Source of the DNA: Chloroflexota bacterium
GTDB lineage: Bacteria > Chloroflexota > Anaerolineae > UBA1429
DNA length: 35,845 bases
Assembly: GCA_012841405.1 (NCBI GenBank)
Contig: DUUT01000183.1
Location: forward strand, 1 to 35,845
Direction of reading: 5' to 3'
The translations under genes and the position numbers were made by a program. The stretch's first letter is position 1. Each line of letters opens with the position of its first letter. Below are positions 30,317-35,845 of this stretch, piece after piece. Under the pieces are notes generated by a model. The model was given only the letters and a program-made list of their open reading frames with translations. It was not told the DNA's origin and did no database searches.

Positions 30317-31770
30317 CCCGCCACCTCCTGGAAGGAGCAGCACACCTCTGGATGGCGAACGAAACCGCCCGCCTTTTGCTCGAACGGATACTCGCCCGTA
30401 AAGCAGGCGACGCAGAACCGCGACTTGGGACGCCCCGCGGCGCGCAGCATCCCCTCGAGGCTGAGAAAGCCGAGGGAATCCGCGCCGACGTGGCGCTCGA
30501 TCTCGCGCACCGACAGGCGGTGGGCGATGAGCTCATCGTAGGTGGCCATATCTACCCCCATGAAGCAGGGATGCTTGATGGGCGGGGACGAGATGCGCAT
30601 GTGCACCTCGGCGACGCCGGCGCGCCGCAGCAGCTCGACGATGGGCCGGCTCGTCGTGCCCCGCACGATGGAATCATCCACCACGACGACGCGCTTGCCC
30701 TGGAGCGTCTGTACCAGCGGGTTGAACTTGAGCGCCACCCCCGCCTGCCGCAGGCGGTCGTCGGGCTCGATAAAGGTGCGCCCGATGTAGCGGTTCTTGA
30801 TCAGCCCCTCATTGTAGGGGATGCCCGCCTCCTGGGCATAGCCGATGGCTGCGGCAGTCGCCGAATCGGGCACCGACATGACGAGATCGGCCTCCACCGG
30901 ATGCTCGCGGGCCAGTTCGCGCCCCAGCGACTGGCGCACCTCGTGGATGAGTTGCCCATCGATGATGCTGTCGGGGCGCGCAAAGTAGATGTACTCAAAG
31001 ATGCACAGGTTCGACTTGCCCGCCGGGGCCCCCTCGACAATGCGCCCCCCGGCGTCGTCGACGATGACGATCTTGCCGGGCGGGATCTCGGCGATGTCCG
31101 TCGCCCCGACGGTCTGCAGGGCGCAGCTCTCGGAGGCGACCACCCAGCCGCCGTTCAGGCGCCCCATGACGAGGGGGCGGAACCCCCAGGGATCGCGCAC
31201 GGCATAGAGGGCGTCGCGGGTCAGGATGGTCACGCTATAGGCACCGAGGGCCTGACGCATGAGGTGGCGGATGCGTTCCAGCCAGGTATCGCCCTGCGCC
31301 CCGGCCAGGAGCTGCACCATCGTCTCGCTGTCGCACGATGAGGTCAGGCCCACACCGCGGGCGAACAGCTCTTTGCGCAGCTCGCCCGAGTTCACCAGGT
31401 TGCCGTTGTGAGCCAGGGCTACGGGGCCGAGGGCGGATTCCAGCAGGAAGGGCTGGGCGCTGATGACGCGCGTCGCGTCGGCCGTCGAGTAGCGTGTGTG
31501 CCCAATGGCGATGTGGCCCTGGAGGGGCCGCAGGTTGTCCTCGTTGAACACCTGGGACACGAGGCCCATCCGCTTGTAGAGCGTCGCCTGCCGACCGTCG
31601 GACACGGCGATGCCGGCACTCTCTTGGCCGCGATGCTGCAGCGCGAACAGCCCAAAGAACGTAATGCGGGCCACCGCCTCGTCGCGGGCAAAGATGCCGA
31701 ACACACCGCAGGCCTCCCGCGGCTGATCCGCGTCTCCTCGGGTCACGTCACCTGCGGGCTGAAGGGTCAT
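30313..31770 (-). CDS. purF: Amidophosphoribosyltransferase
   Basis: A 485-residue glutamine PRPP amidotransferase, the committing step of purine synthesis. A 20-residue propeptide precedes Cys21 (EACGVFG), which becomes the N-terminal nucleophile after cleavage. ALQHRGQESAGI and IGHTRYST belong to the glutaminase domain; VVVVDDSIVRGTTS is the PRPP loop. CIFEYIYFARPDS and C-terminal CVACFTGEYP (Cys453, Cys456) supply cysteines as in the [4Fe-4S]-bearing B. subtilis-type enzyme, so it is probably oxygen-sensitive and self-processed. The ATG at 31770 follows GGGAGAG; an upstream ATG at 31797 would overlap purE. The C-terminus is Cys-rich (EVCCSF). Confidence 0.93.
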   Translation of the reverse strand: MTLQPAGDVTRGDADQPREACGVFGIFARDEAVARITFFGLFALQHRGQESAGIAVSDGRQATLYKRMGLVSQVFNEDNLRPLQGHIAIGHTRYSTADATRVISAQPFLLESALGPVALAHNGNLVNSGELRKELFARGVGLTSSCDSETMVQLLAGAQGDTWLERIRHLMRQALGAYSVTILTRDALYAVRDPWGFRPLVMGRLNGGWVVASESCALQTVGATDIAEIPPGKIVIVDDAGGRIVEGAPAGKSNLCIFEYIYFARPDSIIDGQLIHEVRQSLGRELAREHPVEADLVMSVPDSATAAAIGYAQEAGIPYNEGLIKNRYIGRTFIEPDDRLRQAGVALKFNPLVQTLQGKRVVVVDDSIVRGTTSRPIVELLRRAGVAEVHMRISSPPIKHPCFMGVDMATYDELIAHRLSVREIERHVGADSLGFLSLEGMLRAAGRPKSRFCVACFTGEYPFEQKAGGFVRHPEVCCSFQEVAG

Positions 31771-31793
31771 GCTGTTCTCTCCCGTCAAAGGCC

Positions 31794-32273
31794 TCACGCT
31801 TGCAGCCTTTCATCCGCCGACACGATCGCCTGTGCGAGCTCGCTCTGGTAGGCGACGATGCGCCCCGCGAGCGCGACATCCCCCAGGGCGAGGATCTTGG
31901 CCGCCGCCAACGCCGCCGCTTCGGGATCGAGGATCACCAGCGGCGCCACGCCACTGGGCATGCGCAGCGACGAGTAGATGTCGCCGCCGCCAAAGGCGGA
32001 GGATACCGGTGGGCAGGTGATGACCGGGTAGGGGGTGTTGGCGTCCACCATACCGGCCAGGGCATTGGAGCGCCCGGCCACGGCGATATAGACGGTGGGC
32101 TGCGCCTCCGCGGCATACGCCTCCAGAACGTCCAGGAGGTGGCGTACACTCTTGTGCGCCGAGGCGATGCGCCGCACGTAGGGAATGCCCAACGCATCGA
32201 GGCGCGCGGCGATCTTGGCCACGTGGTCGAGGTCGCTCTGCGATCCCATGAGGATGACGACACGGCCAGGCAT
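31794..32273 (-). CDS. purE: Class II AIR carboxylase (PurE, PAICS-like)
   Basis: A 159-residue PurE-fold protein. GSQSDLDH (10-17) and SAHK (38-41) are the shared core. The distinguishing blocks are AGRSN (66-70), NTPYPVITCPP (79-89) and SSLRMPSGVAP (101-111), which match the class II AIR carboxylase domain of animal PAICS rather than the AGGAAHLPG of bacterial class I enzymes. Class II converts AIR and CO2 directly to CAIR and needs no PurK. The ATG at 32273 has GGAGGAG before it and starts four bases after the purC stop. Its assignment to class II rests on remembered family motifs. Confidence 0.9.
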   Translation of the reverse strand: MPGRVVILMGSQSDLDHVAKIAARLDALGIPYVRRIASAHKSVRHLLDVLEAYAAEAQPTVYIAVAGRSNALAGMVDANTPYPVITCPPVSSAFGGGDIYSSLRMPSGVAPLVILDPEAAALAAAKILALGDVALAGRIVAYQSELAQAIVSADERLQA

Positions 32274-32277
32274 CGTC

Positions 32278-33045
32278 CTACTCCTCCACAAACGTGTCCG
32301 TGAGGTCGGCCACCTGGGCGTACGTCGCGTACAGCGCCTGGAGCCCCGCGTCCGTCACCTCCGGCATGTCGCGGTAGATCTGTTTGTCCAGCATGCGGTG
32401 CTTGTCTCCCCCGGGCCAGATACGCCACGAGTCGTTATCGATGACATCGGCCACCAGCAGCGTGCCGTCCGAGGCGGCGCGGCCAAACTCGATCTTGCAG
32501 TCCACCAGGGTGACCTCGTGGGCCGCCCAGGCCGCCTCCAGCACCTCGAACACGCGCCGCCCCGTGCGGCGCATCGCCTCGACCTCGTCCGGAGTCGCTA
32601 CGCCCATGGCGACGATCTCCTCATCGGTGACGAGGGGGTCATGGCGGGCGTCGTCCTTCAAAAAGGTCTCGACGATCACCGGCTCAAAGCGCGCCCCTTC
32701 GGCGATGTCGGGGTGGCGGCGCAGGTACGAGCCGGTGGCGATACGGCGCATGACGACCTCGAGGGGAATCATGGTGCAGCGCGCCACGATGTTGACGTTG
32801 GGGGCCGCCATACCGATATAGTGCGTGTTGATGCCCTCATCCTCCAACAGGTAGAACACGTTCGAGGTCGTACGGCACGCCAGGACACCCTTGCCGGGCA
32901 GCACGTCGCGCCGTGCGCCGTCCCCGGCGGTGATCCCATCCTTGTGCACCATGTAGACGACGTCGTCCTTGGTCGGGTGGGCGTAGATGATCTTGGTCTT
33001 GCCTTCCGTCAGCTTGTCACCGAGCGTCACCGATCTGGATGCCAT
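32278..33045 (-). CDS. purC: SAICAR synthetase (PAICS-like PurC)
   Basis: A 255-residue SAICAR synthetase, ligating aspartate to CAIR with ATP. LTEGKTKIIY opens the ATP-binding lobe. The blocks DGITAGDGARR, MIPLEVVMRRIATGSYLRR, FLKDDARHDP, TLVDCKIEFG and LLVADVIDNDSWRIWPGGDKHRMLDKQIYRD track the human PAICS N-terminal domain closely, including GSYLRRHP, the DDA.HDP block and NDSWR.WP. Standard bacterial PurC is shorter (about 235-240). The ATG lies one base after the purB TGA. Directly followed by purE, the pair repeats PAICS domain order as two genes. Confidence 0.92.
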   Translation of the reverse strand: MASRSVTLGDKLTEGKTKIIYAHPTKDDVVYMVHKDGITAGDGARRDVLPGKGVLACRTTSNVFYLLEDEGINTHYIGMAAPNVNIVARCTMIPLEVVMRRIATGSYLRRHPDIAEGARFEPVIVETFLKDDARHDPLVTDEEIVAMGVATPDEVEAMRRTGRRVFEVLEAAWAAHEVTLVDCKIEFGRAASDGTLLVADVIDNDSWRIWPGGDKHRMLDKQIYRDMPEVTDAGLQALYATYAQVADLTDTFVEE

Positions 33046-33046
33046 G

Positions 33047-34477
33047 TCAGCCTCCCCTTGGGCTGGAATCGCGCGCCACCGCATGGAGCGCCTCGCGGAT
33101 CGTTCGGGCCAGGGTGCGGCTACGCTGGGGCGCGTCGCCCACCCCGGCGCCCTCGCGCATGAGCCGCCGTACCTCGTCCGGCGCCAGGTAGCGCGTGATG
33201 GCGCCATCGGCCGCCAGCAAATCGACGAGGGGATTGTCCGCGCCGCGCTGCACCGCCTCCCACGCCGCCATGGCGTTATCGCGGATGCGCTCGTGCATCG
33301 CTTGCCGATCCGCCCCGGCGACGACGAGCGCCATGAGCAGCGGTTCGGTGGCGGCAAAGGGGCCGTACGTCGCCAGGTTGCGGGCCATGGCCTCACGCCC
33401 GAGCCGCAGCCCGCGCACGATGCCGGCCATGCGCGAGAGGATCTCGTCCACCGCCAGGAACGCCTCGGGCAGGGCGCTGCGCCGATTCGCCGAATCGTCC
33501 AGGGTGCGCTCCAGCGCCGAGAGGGCGGCGTTGTCCCAGGCGATGCGCGGCAGCCCCGCCACGGCGCGCGCCAGGGAGCAGATCGTCTCAGAGGCCACCG
33601 GGTTGCGCTTGAAGGGCATCGCCGAGGAGCCCACCTGCCGGCGCCCAAAGGGCTCGGCCAGCTCGCCAAAGAGGGGCGACTGCAGAAGGCGAAGGTCCAG
33701 GGCGAACTTGTGCGCCGATTGGGCGATGCTGGCGAGGACGCTCAGCACCTGGAAATCCATCTTGCGCGGGTAAGTCTGGCTGGTAACGGGAAAGGCCGGC
33801 AGGCCCAACTGCGCCATGATGCGCTCCTCCAACGCCTGCGGCGTGATGCCGCGCCCCTCAAGGAGGTGCCCGTAGGAGGCGGAGGTGCCCACGGCGCCCT
33901 TGAACCCCTTGCCGCGGATGCGCTCCCGCACCGCGGCGACGGCGCGGTAATCGTCCAGCAGGTCCTGGGCGTAGAGGCTCAGGCGATAGCCCAGCGTCGT
34001 CGGCTCGGCGGGCTGCAGGTGGGTATAGGCCATGATGGGCGTGTCCGCCTCGGCCTCGATGCGCTCCGCCAGGGCGGCCAGCACCGCTGCGAGCCGCGCG
34101 TGCACCATCCCCAGGGCCTCGCGCAGGCGCAGGGCATCGGCGTTGTCCTCGATGTCCATGCTGGTGGCGCCGAGGTGGATGATGGGGCCGCCCACGGGGC
34201 ACTGCTCGGCGTAGGCGCGCACCTCGGCCATGAGGTCATGGCGCAGCTCGGCCTCGATCTCTTGCGCCCTCTCCCAGTCCACGTCATCCTGATGGGCGCG
34301 GAGGTCCTCCACCTGCGCCGCCGTCACCAGGCCGACCTCGGCCTGCGCCGCGGCCAGGGCGACCCACACCCGCCGCCAGAGGCGCCGCTTGCCGATGTCG
34401 GACCATAGGGTGCGCATCTCGGCACTGCCATAGCGCCAGGTGAATGGTGAGATGTAGGTTTCGTGGGTATAGTCCAC
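33047..34477 (-). CDS. purB: Adenylosuccinate lyase
   Basis: A 476-residue fumarase/aspartase-superfamily enzyme that removes fumarate from SAICAR and adenylosuccinate. Catalytic signatures: LRHD (His80), IIHLGATS (His101), YTHLQPAEPTT (His153) and the flexible loop GSSAMPFKRNP (283-293) holding the catalytic Ser. TLDDSANRR and the long N-terminus (YISPFTWRYGSAEM) resemble the long ADSL group that includes the human enzyme more than the short B. subtilis type. A GTG at 34477, preceded by GGAGG, is chosen because homology begins at once; an ATG at 34582 gives 35 extra low-complexity residues. A 165-bp gap follows purQ. Confidence 0.92.
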   Translation of the reverse strand: MDYTHETYISPFTWRYGSAEMRTLWSDIGKRRLWRRVWVALAAAQAEVGLVTAAQVEDLRAHQDDVDWERAQEIEAELRHDLMAEVRAYAEQCPVGGPIIHLGATSMDIEDNADALRLREALGMVHARLAAVLAALAERIEAEADTPIMAYTHLQPAEPTTLGYRLSLYAQDLLDDYRAVAAVRERIRGKGFKGAVGTSASYGHLLEGRGITPQALEERIMAQLGLPAFPVTSQTYPRKMDFQVLSVLASIAQSAHKFALDLRLLQSPLFGELAEPFGRRQVGSSAMPFKRNPVASETICSLARAVAGLPRIAWDNAALSALERTLDDSANRRSALPEAFLAVDEILSRMAGIVRGLRLGREAMARNLATYGPFAATEPLLMALVVAGADRQAMHERIRDNAMAAWEAVQRGADNPLVDLLAADGAITRYLAPDEVRRLMREGAGVGDAPQRSRTLARTIREALHAVARDSSPRGG

Positions 34478-34642
34478 GCTCCAGCCTCCACAGTGCAGGT
34501 TGTGGGTTACGGGTGGTGGGCTGTGCCCTGCCGGTGAGGCGCTGGTGCCAGCTCCCACCGGCCGCAGCGCGCGCCTCAGCACGCCGTCGCCCGGGTCCTG
34601 GCACCGGCGCCTCGGCTGGAGGCCCCCCGTAACGCCCAGCCG
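34478..34642. other. Purine-operon intercistronic gap with ACCCGYAACC-type motif
   Basis: No gene is supported. On the minus strand the purB leader contains CACCCGTAACCCACAACC (complement of about 34498-34515), similar to motifs in the kdgK and aldolase leaders. This is the only sizeable gap in the otherwise tight purine operon; no clear promoter or terminator was found. Confidence 0.45.
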
Positions 34643-35434
34643 TTAGCCAAGGAAGACGCGCGCCGCACGCACGCCGTTCTCGAACAGGCGGATGCCCAGC
34701 CCACCGGACGCACCGCGCGTCCAGCGGGGGTGCTGCAGGGAATCGATGTGGTCCTCCGGGTGGGGCATGAGCCCGAGCACATTGCCGGCGGCGTTACAGA
34801 TGCCGGCGATGTCATCCACCGCGCCGCTGGGATTCGCCGGATAGCCCACCGGCCCGTCCCCCACCGCGCCATCCATGGGCACATAGGTGAGGGCCACGAG
34901 CCCCTCCTGCCAGAGGGCATCACGCGTGGCCGCGTCGGGCACCACCAGGCGCCCCTCCCCATGGGCGACCGGGCACAGGATGTCCTCCTCCAACCCCGCT
35001 GTAAAGAGGCACCGGCTCGTCGGATGGGCCCGCAGGCGCACCCAGCGGCACTCAAAGGCCTCCCGCCGGTTCACGGCCAGGGTGACGCGCTGCTGCGGCG
35101 CCGGCCCCGGGAGGTAGCCCGCCTTGACGAGCGCCTGGAAGCCATTGCCGATGCCCATCACCGGCTTGCCCGCGGCGGCAAAGGCGTCCAGCCCCTGGCG
35201 AAAGCGATGCACCAGGTCCGCGGCCCATAGGCGCCCGGCGCTCAGATCGTCGCCATAGGCAAAGCCGCCGGGCAGCACGAGCATCTGGTAGGCGCGCAGG
35301 TCGCGCGCGCCCGTGGCGAGGTCGCTGATGTGGACGAGCTCGGCCCGCCCGCCGGCCATCTCGCACGCCAGGGCCGCCTCGCGCTCGCGGGTGGTTCCCG
35401 GCGCCATCATCACCATCACACGTGGCGCACTCAT
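34643..35434 (-). CDS. purQ: FGAM synthetase glutaminase subunit with missing nucleophile
   Basis: A 263-residue class I glutamine amidotransferase domain of FGAM synthetase, which normally hydrolyses glutamine and passes ammonia to PurL. LVLPGGFAYGDDL (52-64), CPVAHGEGRL and NVLGLMPHPEDH (218-229, His225 and Glu227 of the triad) are intact. The nucleophile motif normally GICNGFQ reads GIGNGFQ: Gly96 (codon GGC) replaces the catalytic Cys. Length matches the longer bacterial PurQ group. Its start overlaps the purL stop by four bases (ATGA). Without Cys the subunit should not release ammonia from glutamine, unless the base is a sequencing error (TGC to GGC). Confidence 0.88.
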   Translation of the reverse strand: MSAPRVMVMMAPGTTREREAALACEMAGGRAELVHISDLATGARDLRAYQMLVLPGGFAYGDDLSAGRLWAADLVHRFRQGLDAFAAAGKPVMGIGNGFQALVKAGYLPGPAPQQRVTLAVNRREAFECRWVRLRAHPTSRCLFTAGLEEDILCPVAHGEGRLVVPDAATRDALWQEGLVALTYVPMDGAVGDGPVGYPANPSGAVDDIAGICNAAGNVLGLMPHPEDHIDSLQHPRWTRGASGGLGIRLFENGVRAARVFLG

Positions 35435-35845
35435 GCCTTCTCCTCCTCACCAGCCCCAGCAGCGAGGTGCCCACGCCAGGCGGTGCGCAGCGTAGCGACG
35501 TCGAGGGTGAACGCCTCGTCGCCGTGGCCCCGTACCACCAGCGTCCCATCGTCGCGGGTCACGCCGATCCGACCGTAGGGCACGTCCTCCAGCAGCGCCT
35601 CGAACGCCACGGCGTCCTCCGGCGCCACCTCGACGAGGTAGCGGCCATTGGACTCGGAGAAGAGCACCCAGTCCATGGCGGGCGCGGCCTGCGCCTCGGC
35701 GCAGGGCACGTCCATCACGTGCACCTCTGCCCCGCGATGGCCCGCCAGGGCCATCTCCGCCAGGGCCACCCCGAGGCCTCCCTCGGAGCAGTCGTGGCAG
35801 GCCCGCACGAGGCCCGCGCGGATGGCGCCATGCAGGGCGCGCGCC
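35431..35845 (-). CDS. purL: FGAM synthetase large subunit, C-terminal part
   Basis: The frame enters from the right edge and ends with TGA at 35431-35433, giving about 138 C-terminal residues. ALHGAIRAGLVRACHDCSEGGLGVALAEMA matches the conserved end region of PurL (HDxSEGGLxVALAEM), followed by FSESNGRYLVEV and IGVTRDDGTL. It uses ATP and ammonia from PurQ to convert FGAR to FGAM. It is the first visible gene of the operon in transcription order; its N-terminus and the operon promoter lie outside. Type (small or large PurL) cannot be judged from this fragment. Confidence 0.9.
   Translation of the reverse strand, partial: ARALHGAIRAGLVRACHDCSEGGLGVALAEMALAGHRGAEVHVMDVPCAEAQAAPAMDWVLFSESNGRYLVEVAPEDAVAFEALLEDVPYGRIGVTRDDGTLVVRGHGDEAFTLDVATLRTAWRGHLAAGAGEEEKA

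Noticed and set aside
1-35845. tRNA, rRNA, CRISPR, insertion sequence or phage features
   Set aside because: Reading both strands I found no CCA-type tRNA arm pattern, no regularly spaced repeats and no transposase, integrase or phage-like protein.

Overview
The window is a GC-rich (roughly two-thirds G+C by eye), densely coded bacterial chromosome segment with short intergenic gaps, AGGAG-type ribosome binding sites and sigma70-like promoters (TTGACG/TTGACA, 17-18 bp spacer, then TATGAT, TAGAAT, TAGACT or TATTAT). I see no rRNA, tRNA, CRISPR array, insertion sequence or phage gene. The mix of sugar-acid catabolic enzymes, paralogous FAD oxidoreductases, short-chain dehydrogenases (SDRs), a DUF72 protein, a TauE transporter and eukaryote-like purine enzymes would fit Chloroflexota or a similar high-GC free-living lineage. 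That assignment is an inference without a marker gene.

Layout. 1-8.6 kb (+): end of an unknown gene, then HpaI-type aldolase, SDR, nitroreductase, cyclopropane-fatty-acid synthase-like methyltransferase, FAD/NAD reductase, DUF72 protein, QueG-like iron-sulfur protein and an enolase-superfamily enzyme. 8.6-14.2 kb (-): an ABC exporter membrane domain without an ATPase, a SIMPL-domain protein, then a small membrane protein + TauE/SafE transporter + Tat-exported metallophosphoesterase operon, and an MFS transporter with a LacI-like operator palindrome in its leader. 14.4-16.2 kb (+): alpha/beta hydrolase and HAD phosphatase. 16.3-18.5 kb (-): 2-keto-3-deoxygluconate kinase and a KDPG-type aldolase fused to a VOC domain. 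18.9-20.5 kb (+): membrane protein and metal-dependent amidohydrolase, translationally coupled. 20.6-23.4 kb (-): two paralogous FAD oxidoreductases. 23.6-25.6 kb (+): a TetR regulator and an SDR whose promoters carry near-identical operator-like sites just downstream of the -10. 25.8-27.3 kb (+): a ComEA-like protein and a degenerate archaemetzincin.

27.3-35.8 kb (-) is one purine operon read purL-purQ-purB-purC-purE-purF-purD/M-purN, with overlapping or very close junctions except the 165-bp purQ-purB gap. PurD and PurM are one polypeptide, and purN follows in the domain order of animal GART. PurC and PurE are adjacent and resemble the two halves of animal PAICS, with a class II PurE that should not need PurK. 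PurQ has Gly where the catalytic Cys belongs. These purine features, the His-for-Glu archaemetzincin, the aldolase-VOC fusion, the orphan ABC membrane domain and the TetR operator pair are the parts most worth following up.
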